DNA from: Epiperipatus broadwayi
Lineage: Eukaryota > Onychophora > Udeonychophora > Euonychophora > Peripatidae
Assembly (NCBI GenBank): GCA_028023455.1
Contig: JAQFVV010006231.1
Coordinates: 9,068,036 to 9,132,035, forward strand
Direction of reading: 5' to 3'
Length of the DNA: 64,000 nt
The translations under genes and the position numbers were made by a program. This document shows, one piece after another, positions 38,200 through 49,809 of the stretch. Each line of letters opens with the position of its first letter. Position 1 is the first letter of the stretch. Under the pieces are notes generated by a model. That model was not told the DNA's origin, did no database searches, and worked only from the letters and a program-made list of their open reading frames with translations.

Positions 38200-40373
38200 T
38201 GAAGCAATGGATCTGAAGCCCGATCCATGCTTCACATCTTCCTATAAACTTAATTAGTATTGTAGACCTGAATTAAGTTTATAGTTCAATATCAGCAGGG
38301 TTTTGCATTAGAGTTAAAAATAATTATGCTTATCAAATGTGTATTACATTTAAATATTTTGTTTTAAATAAATTTCATTCTATTAATAAAAATTGCTTAA
38401 CCTATTAGTCAAACATATATATACATCTAGCGTATATATATGAGTTAATGCAAAATTCTGCTGAAATAAAATGCTTATTCTACTATAAAAAAATAATAAT
38501 ATATTGTTGTTAAAATTTTGTTAAAATATTTAGTATGATTTGATTTTGAGATAAGCCCACCAACATTTTCTAAAAGAATGTATATTTTTAATTAGTTAAG
38601 CCCATTCAAGTCAAATTAAAGATGGCTTTCTCTTTCTTTTTTAATTAATAAAATCCCAAAGTTTAAAGAAAGAAATTTAGAGTAAAAAAGTAAAAGTTAT
38701 TTTTAGAGGGTGTTACTTTGAAACAAAGGAGCATGGGGAGGCTTATCAAGATCTCAGATCATACAAACAATAGAAGGTAGCTGACAGAGAGGGTATAAAT
38801 AGAAGTGAGAACAAAAGACTAGATTATTCAGATTTTTCTTTTTGAAGGAGTCAGATTATTCAGATTTTTCCTTTGGAAGGATTCAGTATTCAGATTTTCC
38901 CTTTGAAGGATTCAGATTATTCAGATTTTCCTTTTGAAGGATTCCGTTGATTCAGATTTTGCTTTTGAAGGATTCATTCAGAGTTTTCTTGCTGGTTATT
39001 CCAAGTTTCCTTGAGAGTGCATTCATATTTCTTTTTGGAGAACTCTCTCCGATTTGCTTCACATTTAGCTTGTGCTCCAAAAAGTTATACAGCTGTCGTT
39101 TTCAAATAATGGAGAAGTTTGAACATGCTCCAGTTAAAAGCCATAGTATTTTGAAGGAAATGAATATGCTCGGCTAGGCAAATAAATAGCTTTGCCTATC
39201 GCCGAGGTTCCTGAATACCATCCAAAATGCCATAGTATCCACTCAATAGTCATCTGAACTCTGTGCCGTGTCTGGAGAACTTTTCGTGAAACCATACTAC
39301 ATATTTTCATTGTCCGGACAAATACCTGTCGACGGTCGGATCAAGCCACGAACGCCGTAGGGAACATGACCAAGGAAAAAAAGGACGGTAATCGTATCTC
39401 CTCTATTGAACTATTTCTTATGCTACCTTTTGTTCATATTTTTTTAATTGCTTCATTGAATTATATGTATTTGTTGATGTAACCATTTTTATTAGACTAG
39501 TCTTAATTATATATATATATTGTGTGATCATCTATCTATATTTAACCTTTTTCCCTTCGCTATTCTTCCTTACTAACCTGTGTAAATATTTAATATTCCA
39601 TTGCGGTTAAGTTTAATAGTTAATTTTTGTTCATTTAAAATCTCTTTCCAGTTTTATTTATGTTTGTTAATTAAATACGAGTCAGTTTCTTTTGTGTGCC
39701 AACTTGATCTCTATGATAACGCCTCTTTTGTCCGCCATTAGCTTTACGTATATCTGATTTAACTATATACGTTTTAAATAATTTTTAAACACTGTTTGTA
39801 GCGCAAAGCAATTAGAAATGCTTTGCGAAAGATCCTTTTTTTATCGTACTTTATCGAGAAGATCGAGTTGACAATTTTATTAAAATTGGGAAAAGATTTA
39901 GACCGCAAACCTATTAATCCGTTTTTATTGTCTAATTAGTTTGTTTCATTAATTTAGAGGAATAGCGGAGGCCATTAAATCATTATTCATATTTTAAAGC
40001 CATTAATTAAACATATTATTTAACTATCAAAAGCTTGAGTTTCCTAATTTTATTATAATGCTTTATTTTACTTTTCTAATGATCCAGGCACGCAAAACAC
40101 ATATTTCTTAGTACTTTTATTGCACATTTAACTATTTAGCTCTTTACGTGTTTCCAGTCCATGTCTCTACCGCTGTGCTAAGCTTGGCCGGTTGAAAAAT
40201 AATTTATGCATGGCTCAGATAGTGTTGTTTGTTCATGATCAGGCCTCAAGAATAGGCGAATGGGCAGAGGTCATAGTATTCTTGATTTAATATCTCGCGT
40301 ATGAGTGGCCCCGAGGTACCTTCGCCTAGTATTCGAACTGGGTTAAGCCAACATACATCATCTGACTGTCACA
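38200..40373 (+). repeat. 3' LTR of the 8.3 kb element
   Basis: 2174 bp, near-identical to the 5' LTR. Differences seen are single substitutions, one extra unit of the TTCAG array and slightly longer AT runs near 39510. Ends TGAAGCAATGG...CTGACTGTCACA, followed by ATATAT. Confidence 0.93.
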
Positions 40374-40577
40374 ATATATATTTAAAATAAATCTCAGTCT
40401 GACTGGGTATATCATTAACATGTAAGTATTGATCATATTTACTCCTCTGCTTAAATAACAGGGTCTTAAAATAAAATATTAAAGATTAATATGAGCTAAT
40501 AATGTAAAATAATAAATAATAAGTATAATAGCCATAGAACAAATGGTACAGGAGGTAAATCCTCTTACAATATATAT

Positions 40578-42208
40578 TGTACCTATATTGATATAGGCAC
40601 ATATAATTTTTATCTAAAATTATTATTAAAGTAATCTTTCATAAAAGAAAAACATAAAATTAAATGTTGAAGAATTTATTGCAGCTTGTTTTCGAAAAAG
40701 ATAAGAATTAAATAGTTTTTTTTTAGTATTCGTAAAAATATAATTTGGAAAAGTTAAAATATAAATATACAAATCTCTTTTCATTCAAGTTTAATTAAAA
40801 GAAGAAATAATGTTAAAACTAAATAGTAAATTGTATTAAAATATATGTGCGTATATATTTGAGATTTGTAAATAAATAAAATGTATGCGAAATAAAAGAA
40901 GATTATCATTAAAAACATGGCAATGGCTATTAATAAAATATAAAACATCTCTGCATGGCTATTACTAATTAAGCAATCTTCCAAAACATGTTTATCAAAG
41001 GATTAATTGATAAGGAATTCGACAACAGATCTTTGCCGGAGATATCAGAAAGACAACAAGGCGCAGGTATAAATAGACCTTTTTTATCGGACAATCAGTT
41101 CCACAAATTAATTGAGTGAGTTCAGTTCACAAAGTTATTGAGAGAGTGCAGTTCGGAAATTAATTGAGTCAGTTAATAAGCAAAATGCAGTGCTGAGAAT
41201 ATTTTGGAACGCACGTTCACCACCAGCCCAGATGTCCTATGAAAACAGCAGATCTGCCCGTGAAATAATGTCAGCTTAACATCTTAGAAAATCTCCGTCC
41301 GTATCTAATTGTCTCCGATAGCAATAATCATGAAAATCAGGAAACTCAGCAAGGAAACGTCCCAGCCGGCTAGAAGCATTCATACTGGAACCATTCATAT
41401 TGGAAGAAACAACAAACAAGAAGAAAACAAAATGTTAAATCTACGTTCAAAATCTTAGGTAAAACATTTGCTTATTTTTGTTATACTGTAATAGCCATTG
41501 CATTTCATTAATTCGTGCGAATCCTCCAAGAGTCTAATTATATGAACTCGATATCATACATAAATGAACTATTGATGTGTGTGATTAAATTTCAAATGCT
41601 ATGTAATACTTTAATATTATTATGTGTGTGTGCATGAGTTAATATGTGCATGATCTTTATATCAATATTATTAGTTAAATTAGATAAATACCAGTGTTTG
41701 TTATGAAAGTAAACAAGAATATTTAAACTAGTTTAGAAATGTTAATTTAAAATATGCGTGTGTTTTATTAGAATGTTTAAATTTAGTAAATAAATGTTAG
41801 TTAATAAATTATCTTTAAAATTAAACTTTATTTGTCGGTCAATTCTTTTTATCAATTCTTTTTAACAAATTCTTTTATTAATTCTTTTAATCACTAATTA
41901 AGTATAATCTATTAGTGATTACAAACAGCTGAGCTAGTCGTGGATTTAGGCGTTGGGTTAGTTGCCACTATTCAAAGTGCGTTGTCTATTCTTTTAGAAT
42001 AAGCAGCTGGCGCCCGTGTTTATACACAAACAAAAAAAGTGCTTTGAACTTGGTGTTGAACTCAACAGTCAAGAAGAAGTTATGTCCTGGAAATGTAATG
42101 TTAGTCATATACTTTATAGCTATCGTTTGGGCATACATACTCTCCGAGTATGTTCTTCTCTACCTAAGAGGCCGGGGATTCGAATACACACATATCGAAT
42201 ACGGTTCA
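40578..42208 (+). mobile_element. Solo LTR A of a second retrotransposon family
   Basis: 1631 bp, begins TGTACC and ends GGTTCA, with ATAT on both sides inside an (AT)n tract. A TATA box (GGTATAAATAGACC, about 41067) fixes plus orientation and is followed by two GAGTGAGTTCAGTTC/GAGAGTGCAGTTC repeats. The same sequence is present inverted at 54535-56155. A TGGCGCCCG word at 42007, like a tRNA-Lys primer-binding site, lies inside the repeat, so the true LTR might stop there and the rest be leader; the TG...CA ends and ATAT flanks favour the full-length reading. Confidence 0.75.
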
Positions 42209-42230
42209 ATATATATATATATATACTTAA

Positions 42231-43565
42231 CGTTTTTCATGTTTTAGTAAATTCTGCTAAGCTTTTTTTTTTAACACACTATGAAGTGAAAAGTTAATCA
42301 AGCTATGGTGTAGAAAGATATCTTATTCCTATTTAGTGGCCTACTGATTATTACAACAAAAATTGTTGATGAAGTTAGTTTTAATTTATAAGAGGACACC
42401 ATAGTCAATAGACTCCTAACTTCCTCATATCCCATAATTTTCATGTAAGTAACTAAAAGTTCAGGGTTATGATTTCCCATAACTTTATTTTTTTAGAGAG
42501 TATTATTCCCGGGGCTTAATCATTAAATATTGGCAAAGGTAAATTATACACTTAAATCCTAATAAACTAACCTTAATAAATTTAATAACTATCATTAATA
42601 ATGCACAATGAATAGTTGATATTAGAAAAAATATTTTATTCTAACAAATTGAAATATTAAAAACACAAATTACTAATAAGTTGGAAAGAATACATGCACA
42701 CTAATCCAGATATAAATTAATAAATTAAAATCAGTTTAACAATTATTTCTTCTAGAAAGTTCTTTAAAATGAAAGTCTCTTGAATGAGAAAATTAATGAC
42801 TCTATCAGGATTATATTATAAGCTTAATTTTGTCACAATCAAGAATAATTAATCATAGCTTACTGGTAAGTTTAGCAAGTTTATGAAGATTGTTGATTAC
42901 CATGCATAGTTTTTCATGAGGTAGAATGAGCTCATGGCCATTGGTTTTAACTTGTTCTTGGTCCATCCTAAAGGCTAGTCATGAAAGTTTTTCTGGGGTT
43001 GACATCTTCATGATGAAGGATGTCAAAAACTTCAGTCCAAACCAGCATGATGAATTATTTCAGTGTAGAGTGGTCCTGGATCTTTCATGATTCAGGACCA
43101 GCCAAAAGAAAAACAGACAAGGTCCTGATCCAACTGGTTTCTTCCTTTTATACTCCTGGTCCAGTTTTCAGACTTCTGAGCATACTTTTGTTTTTATGAT
43201 CCTTTGGTTTATAATCTTATACATTTATTTTGTATTTTTCTATTACAAAGTTCTCCTTTTTATAAAGTCTTTTTGCTATCTTTAATTAGCTTGCAAAAAG
43301 GTTTTACTGATTGTAATCTGCATGTGGAATTCTCTTTCCATTAGTATATCTGGATTATTAATCTGCGTGTCTCTTATTCTTTCCAATTTTAAATTTATTT
43401 TTAATTATATATAAAATATGAACAAAAAATATAACTTTCATTGTACATTTTAAAAGGGAAATAAATTGCATAAACTAAAAATTTTAATTGCATCTTTTAA
43501 TAAGATCGCTAAATTTACCTTTTCTTTTAGCTTTTACCAAATACTAATATATTTGTACCATATAT
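42231..43565 (-). repeat. Direct repeat pair copy 1, LTR-like
   Basis: About 1.33 kb, repeated at 44111-45486 in the same orientation with scattered substitutions and small indels. On the minus strand both copies contain GAGTATAAAAGGAAG, a good TATA element (near 43150 and 45050), as expected for LTRs of a minus-strand element. Both end ATATTTGTACCATATAT. No protein family is recognisable in the copies. Confidence 0.65.
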
Positions 43566-44110
43566 AAATAAATGGCACAATACCACCGGGGCCAGGAGAT
43601 GAGAATAAAATAGGGGTTTAAACTAAAATGTTTTTTATTCTGGATTTTTTTCAATGTATAAGTATGCTGATATATTTTTGTAGACTTATTCACAAGTGAT
43701 GTGTGGCTTTAAAGCCCACATTTAGAGTCTAACATGGCAGGAATGAGAAACATTTTCACATTCATCTGTATCCTTTCCACTCAAGCATAATACTAACAAT
43801 AAGAGCCCAAGTTATAAGCACATACAAGCGAGTTTTACAGGCTCATGGCAACTTGGTCCACCCTCCCATTTCTCAGAAACCCTGCTACAAATAGACTGAT
43901 GGGCATTATATAAGGACTCAGGGCTATGATTTTATTCTCTCCAGTATTCACCTACCTGGTCAACACTTGTGACTTAATATCTACATTAGCCATGATTGTG
44001 TTTTCTAGACATATTTAAAATATATATTTTTTTAGTTGTATAATCAGGGTTTAACATTGTATCTCAGATAGTGGTTTGTTTTGAAGCCTTACATTGGGAA
44101 GCCATTGTAA
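43566..44110. other. Short interior between the 1.3 kb direct repeats
   Basis: 545 bp, no coding region. It contains a GC-richer segment (43700-43990). If the flanks are LTRs, the element has lost or never had its genes (TRIM-like). Confidence 0.5.
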
Positions 44111-45486
44111 CATTTTTCACATTTTGATAGATTCTGATAGGCTTTTTTTACACACTATGAAAGCTATGATGTAAAAAAATATTTTGTTCATATTTCCAAA
44201 AACATAGCTATTTTTCCTGATTAACTGGCCTACTAATTATTACAACAGGAATTGCCGATGAAGTTAGTTTTAATTTATAAGAGGGCACCATAGTCAATAG
44301 ACTCCTAACTTTTTCATATACTATAATTTTGACGTAAGTAACTAAAAGTTCAGGGTTATGATTTCCCATAACTTTATTTTTTTAGAGAGTATTATTCCTG
44401 GAACTTAATCATCAAATATTGACAAAGGTAAATTATACACTCAAATCCTAATAAACTAACATTAATAAAATTAATAACTATCATTAATAATGCACAATGA
44501 ATAGTTGATATTAGAAATAAATATTTTATTCTAACAAATTAAAATATTAAAAACAAATTATTAATAAGTTGGAAATAATACATACATGCTAATCCAGATA
44601 TGAATCAATTAAAAACAGTTTAGCAATTACAGTTCACTTCCAAATTTCTTCTAGAAATTTCTTTAAAATGAAAGTCTCTTGAATAGGAAGATTAATGTCT
44701 CTATCAGGATTATATTATAAACTTAATTTTTAGTCACAATCGAGAATAATTAATCATAGCTTACTGGTAAGTTTAGCGAGTTTACGAAGATTGTTGATTA
44801 CCTTGCATAGTTTTTCATGAGATAGAATGAGCTCATGGCCATTGGTTTCAACTTGTCCTTGGTCTGTTCTAAAGACTAGTCACAAAAGTTTTTCTGGGGT
44901 TGACATTTTCATGATGAATGATGTCAAAAGCTTCTGTCCACTCTGCATGACAAATTATTTCAATGTAGAGTGGCCCTGGATCTTTCATCGTCCAGGCCCA
45001 ACCAAAAGAAAATCAGACAAAACGCTGATCCAACTGGTTTTTTCCTTTTATACTCCTGGTTCAGTTTTCAGATTTCTGCACATACTTTTGTCTTTATGAC
45101 CCTTCAGTTTATAATCTTATACATTTATTTTGTATTTTTCTGTTACAAAGTTCTCCTTTTTATAAAGTCTTTCTGCCATCTTTAATTAGCTTCCAAAAAT
45201 GTTTTACTGATTGTAATCTGCATGTGGAATTATCTTTCTTTTAGTTTATCTCTATTAGTAATCTGCGTGTCTTTTATTCTTTCCAATTTTAACTTTTATT
45301 TTTAAATTACGTAAAAAAAATATAAACGAAAAATGTAACTTTTCATTGTATGTTTTTAAAAAAATATGTTTAAAAAAAAAAATTACACAAAGTAAAAAAA
45401 AAATTTAATTGCGTCTTTTAATAATATCGCTAAATTTACTTTTTGTTTTAGCTTTTACCAAATGCCAATATATTTGTACCATATAT
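44111..45486 (-). repeat. Direct repeat pair copy 2, LTR-like
   Basis: Second copy of the 1.3 kb repeat; see 42231-43565. It contains the minus-strand TATA element near 45050 and differs from copy 1 by a replaced ~60 bp at 44165-44225. Confidence 0.65.
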
Positions 45487-45510
45487 TGTCTACACTAAAC
45501 TTAATGTAAT

Positions 45511-46328
45511 TATAAGGGATTTAAAGTTAGACTTTCAAAGTCCCCACAACTATCCAATCCATCTTATACAACTGATACACATGACTACATACATGTGAAA
45601 AGATAAATAATCTCCAATATACATATTTCATGCTGAACCAGTACTTATAAGTTGGGACAGATAACCATTTCCAATACATATATACAATCACTGCTCAATT
45701 TATTAAGATAGCAAATCTTTAAATTTTAATGGACAAGCTTCAATCTTCTCCATTTTCCAATTCTTCAGCCGAATATCATTGAAAATCCAAAGATGAAATG
45801 CTCAAAGCCCTTGATGATGTCAATATTATTGTCATCCACATGTTGATCTTTAATCAATCTGACCCCTCAGATATAGGACCTTAATATGTCCATTTAACTA
45901 TGCAGGAGAGGGATGGTCAGAAAACATACTGTATAATTAAGTTGACATATTAAGATTCTATAAGTGAGGAGTCAGATTGATTTGAGATTAACAAGCTTAT
46001 GACAATAACATTGCCATCATCAAGGGCTTTGAGCATTTCATCCTCAGATTTTCTGTGATATGGATGGCTGAATAGTTGGAGAGTGAAGAATATTGTAGCT
46101 CGTGTATTAAAGTTTGTAGATTTGCTATCTAAGTATAAACTGAGCAGTGATTGTATATATGTGTTGGAGATGGTGATTTGAATCAACTGATGAGTGCTGG
46201 TTCAGCACAAAATATATATATTGGAGATTATTTATATTTTTCACATGTATGTGGCCATGTATATCAGTTGTGTAAGATGGATTGGAGCTGTGGGGAGTTT
46301 GAAAGTCTGAGGTCCAAGTCCCTTATAT
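45511..46328. repeat. 815-bp foldback element
   Basis: Two arms of ~375 bp (45511-45887, 45951-46328) in inverted orientation around a ~62 bp spacer which itself starts ATATGTCC and ends GACATATT. Termini read TATAAGGGA. Arms share, for example, GAAATGCTCAAAGCCCTTGA and ATTTGCTATCT/AGATAGCAAAT. No protein is encoded. A partial single arm of the same family is at 49014-49130. Confidence 0.88.
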
Positions 46329-46589
46329 ATGTGGCTTTGTCAACTATTACAAGCTTCTTAAATTTAAAATGTATTAATTAATAGGGAAATGCTAGTTTAA
46401 TTTTTTCATATGCTTTTTTTTTATAATATTAAACATTAATTTATTTAAAAGTTTACATTTCTTAAATGATGATAGTTTTCCAATATTATTTTTAAGATAA
46501 TAATGTAAATAATATTATTATAATTTATTAAGAGTAGTAAAAGAGACAAAAATACAACATCAAATAAATTATTTTTTATTCCTTGTCAA

Positions 46590-46661
46590 ACGTTGGTGGC
46601 CTAGTGATTAGCATAGCTGCCTTCCAAGTAGCAGACCTGGGTTCACTTCCCAGTCAATGCT
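46590..46661 (+). tRNA. tRNA-Gly(TCC)-like gene or pseudogene
   Basis: 72 nt that fold as a tRNA. D arm TGGCCTAGTGATTAGCA, anticodon loop CTTCCAA giving anticodon TCC, anticodon stem GCTGC/GTAGC, T stem CTGGG/CCCAG. It aligns along its length with animal tRNA-Gly(TCC). Defects: the first acceptor pair is A/C, two acceptor pairs are wobble, and the T loop reads TTCACTT so the near-invariant A58 is lost. It is therefore likely a pseudogene or a SINE-type retrocopy. No intron, and no terminator T-run directly downstream. Confidence 0.6.
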
Positions 46662-46944
46662 TTGGCACATATATAAATTATTTCTTTTATTGTCTCTCCT
46701 CAGTAATTTCAATTGTTTACCAGTTTTAACTTAAAAAAAGTGTTAAAAAATTCTCCTTAGGCAGTTATTAAAAAGTAGCATTTTCAGAGTTTTTTCTTTG
46801 TTGGCTTCCATTGTAAGCTTATGTACTAGCACATATTTTCAGAGTAGTGTACACAATATAATATTGAATTTTAAAAATCGTACACTTTTCATTTTTCAGC
46901 AAAAAAACTTTTATTATAGATTACAGTTTTGACTGTACTATGTA

Positions 46945-46960
46945 GTCTTTATCAGATCTA
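46945..46960 (-). ncRNA. Degenerate hammerhead-like core, left PLE repeat
   Basis: The minus strand carries the core pattern in a decayed form (CTGATAAAGACTAC in place of CTGATGA plus stem), ahead of CAGTCAAAAC. It is the inverted counterpart of the motif at 48579. I regard it as a relic. Confidence 0.3.
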
Positions 46961-47310
46961 CAAAATTTGAACACACATAAAAATACAAACATTAAAATAC
47001 ATTAATTATTTTATATAAAATTATTAAATTCCTATCAAACTTTTAATTTTTAAAAATATTTCCTAACCTTTTTAATTCATATATCTTCAACATATTTACC
47101 ATCTTATTTTATATTCTTTTAAAATATTTGTCATCCTCTTTTTTTATAACATATACATATAACTTTAATACATATAATATTTACATTATAAAGTAAGTTA
47201 TCTTTCTTTATCTTTCATTCTAACTATACTTATTTTCATTCATTTTACCTTCTTAATTATTTCATATAAAATCTTATCTTATTCTATTCTCTTAACACTC
47301 TCTATCCTAC

Positions 47311-47862
47311 ATGCATAGGGCTATTAGTTATTGTAATAATAAAGAAGATTATGACAAGGAGGTAGGGAGGATAGTTGAAAATTTTAAGGATAATGATTAT
47401 CCAGAAGAAGTGTTAAGAAAGAATATAGAAAGAATAGAAGATAAATTTAAAGAGGAAGAAAAAGAAGGTAGAGAAGTTGTAAGGAATGAAGATAATAGAG
47501 AGAAGTATATAGGAATTAAAACTAATGATAATAGAGTACTTAATAGTATAAATAGAATTATTAGAACAATTAATAAAACTTTTCAGAAAACCATAAAGTA
47601 TAGAATAGTGAATAGAAAGAGAAAGAAGGTGATGGACATATTAGATAATAAATATATTAATGAGGAGAGGAGGAATATTAATGGGGTGTATAAAATAGAA
47701 TGTAAAATATGTAAAGATAAAAGAATTAGAAATAAGTATGTGAGCGAAACAAGAAATTCTATATATACTAGATTGGTACAGCTTAATATGATAAAAGGTC
47801 ACCAATATATATGCATGTTATGGAAACAGGTCATAATATTGGGAAAGAGGGAATTAGAATGA
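47311..47862 (+). pseudogene. PLE C-terminal region with GIY-YIG endonuclease, frameshifted
   Basis: 183 codons, then a frameshift near 47795 after which the correct frame continues to about 47990. The N-terminal part (MHRAISYCNNKEDYDKEVGR, NDYPEEVLRKNI) matches the linker between RT and endonuclease in PLEs. The endonuclease core reads NGVYKIECKICKDKRIRNKY then VSETRNSIYTRL, where the usual Y-x-G-E-T has become Y-V-S-E-T. After the shift, VMETGHNIGKEGIRM and DRKINEAIFIKKIKP give the normal C-terminus. The RT is missing. Lys- and Arg-codon use is extremely A-rich (AGA, AAA). Confidence 0.85.
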
Positions 47863-48574
47863 TTAGTTATACAGATAAAATAAGGGATAGGAAAATAAAT
47901 GAAGCAATATTCATAAAGAAAATTAAACCAAATAATAAAAATGGGGGAGAGGTTAAAAACAATAATAACATAAAAGAAATAATAGTATAAGAGAAAAGGA
48001 AGTTTTTTGGGGGTGTGATAGAAATAGTTTTTTTAAAAAAAAAGAAGAAAAAAGGGAGAAAAAACAGAAAAGAAATATTAATAGTTATAAAAATAGTTAA
48101 TAGAGGGAGGTGTAGGATAGGAATATGAAAGAGAAGTTAAAAGGAAGTTGAATTACTAGAATAAGATGGAGGATAGAGAAAGTTAAAAGAATAGAATAAG
48201 GTAAGAAGATTTTATGTGAAATAATTAAGAAGGTAAAATGAATGGAAATAAATATTTAGCTAGAATAAAAGATAAAGAAAGATAATATTGATAGTGATTA
48301 AATTTTTTTTTAGTAGTGTAATTAAAATTACTTTATAATGTAAATATTATATGTATTAAAGTTATATGTATAGATATATATTATAAAAAAAAAGGATAGA
48401 AAAGATTTTAAAAGAATATAAAATAGAATGGTAAACATATTGAAGATAATATATGAATTGAAAAGGTTAGGAAATATTTTAAAAAATTTAAAAGTTTGAT
48501 AGGAATGTAATAATTTTATATAAAATAATTAATATATTTTAATTGTATTTTTATGTGTGTTCAAATTTTGTAAA

Positions 48575-48612
48575 TCTGATGAAGACTGCATGGTACAGTC
48601 AAAACTGTAATC
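48575..48612 (+). ncRNA. Degenerate hammerhead-like core, right PLE repeat
   Basis: CTGATGA (48579-48585) followed by a 5-bp stem GACTG/CAGTC with loop CATGGTA, then AAAAC where a hammerhead needs GAAAC. The G12 position is therefore replaced and no clear stem I or cleavage triplet follows. Probably an inactive relative of the motifs at 0.6, 0.87 and 60 kb. Confidence 0.35.
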
Positions 48613-49013
48613 TATAATAAAAGTTTTTTTTGCTGAAAAGTGAAAAGTGTAAGATTTTTGAAATTCAAAATTATATATGAAGACAGCAAAAACAAAGGAG
48701 GAAAAAAGGTATTTAGAAGGACTAGGTAATGTACACAATGAAATTTCTCCATTTTTGCAATAGATATTTTCAGGCTGCTACATAATATTTAAATATATGT
48801 GTGTGCATGCATGAATGGTTCTAGTTTTTCAATGTATTTAAATTTAAAAGAGCATGATGATAAAATATTTAAATAAATTTATTATTATTGGTAATAATAT
48901 ACTAATTATAATGAGAACTTAAAAATAAATAGAGTAAAATAATTTATTTTAATATTACAATTTATTTGTTTTAATATACGAGATTTAAACATAGAATGGA
49001 TACCTGAATGGAA

Positions 49014-49130
49014 CTTGAAAGTCTATCTCATACAACTGACATACATGACCACACACGTGAAAAAGATAAATGATTTCCTATAGATGTATTTCATGCTGAA
49101 AAAGCACTCATCAGTTGATCTAGATCATTA
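49014..49130. repeat. Single-arm relative of the 815-bp foldback
   Basis: Shares ACTTGAAAGTCTATCTCATA, a CAACTGAC.TACATGAC block, GTGAAAAAGATAAAT and TTTCATGCTGAA with the left arm at 45527-45640, with substitutions throughout. Confidence 0.7.
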
Positions 49131-49601
49131 TCCCCCATATATATTCTAAACCAGTAATTTTATTTTTGTGAAATTTATTTATTTATTTGTTTAGTTTATT
49201 TTTCTGCACCCAGGACACTACTTTACACAGGTTGTTGTTAAGGCAACCAAAATAAAACAACATATCCATTAAGTTTCCAATATGATCTAAAATACCTTTC
49301 ATATAATACAATTGTACATTCAATTCTCTTAAGCCATGCCACGATTGTAATAACAACAATAATTGATTACTTATTAATTTAAAGAATAATTATAATAATA
49401 TTAATCTCAGGGTTCTTTGTTTCATGTAAGGAAATGCTCGGCAGTATTGTGTTGTCTCATATGACTGGCATTCTGGTCGGCTATAGGAAACATTTAATTT
49501 ACTTAAATTCAATGTGTCTTCATCTCTCATATCCACTGCTATATTATTTAAAGAGATGATAATTCTATTCAATAATGACGTATAATTTTGAATAACACAG
49601 C

Positions 49602-49806
49602 TTTTTTTTTTTTTTTTTTTCAGAATCTCAGTCAGAATAATAAAAAGACAAGGGTGCTTTTTGTGTCCCTCCATCATCCATGACAACAATAATATAACTA
49701 AGATTTATTACTTAGACAATTTAACTAAATGGGAATGGAATAATGTGTAACCAAAGTTAATGGTTTGGGAATAAATTCATTTTTTTTTTTTTTTTTTTTT
49801 TTTTTT
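49602..49806. repeat. Two long T runs
   Basis: A run of 19 T at 49602-49620 and one of 27 T at 49780-49806. They could be poly(A) tails of minus-strand retroposons, but no retroposon body could be identified beside them. Confidence 0.7.
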
Positions 49807-49809
49807 ATA

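Larger units (their letters stand above)
32098..40373 (+). mobile_element. Non-autonomous LTR retrotransposon, 8.3 kb
   Basis: Two near-identical LTRs (32098-34235 and 38200-40373) with TG...CA ends flank a ~4.0 kb interior. The host sequence is (AT)n on both sides and an ATAT duplication (4 bp, possibly 6) is compatible with the flanks. The interior contains a long non-coding leader (34236-37128) and a single 275-codon ORF, with no protease, reverse transcriptase or RNase H. High LTR identity indicates recent movement, so the proteins must come from another element. I see no standard primer-binding site directly after the 5' LTR; GGGAAA just before the 3' LTR could be a short polypurine tract. 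Confidence 0.92.
46856..48675 (+). mobile_element. Second Penelope-like element, flanked by long inverted repeats
   Basis: A PLE endonuclease region is bracketed by inverted repeats of about 450 bp (46856-47310 and about 48172-48675). Both outer ends carry a block with ATTACAGTTTTGACTG / CAGTCAAAACTGTAAT next to CTGATGA, then an AT-rich section. Inverted long repeats around a truncated coding core are a known PLE arrangement. Confidence 0.8.
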
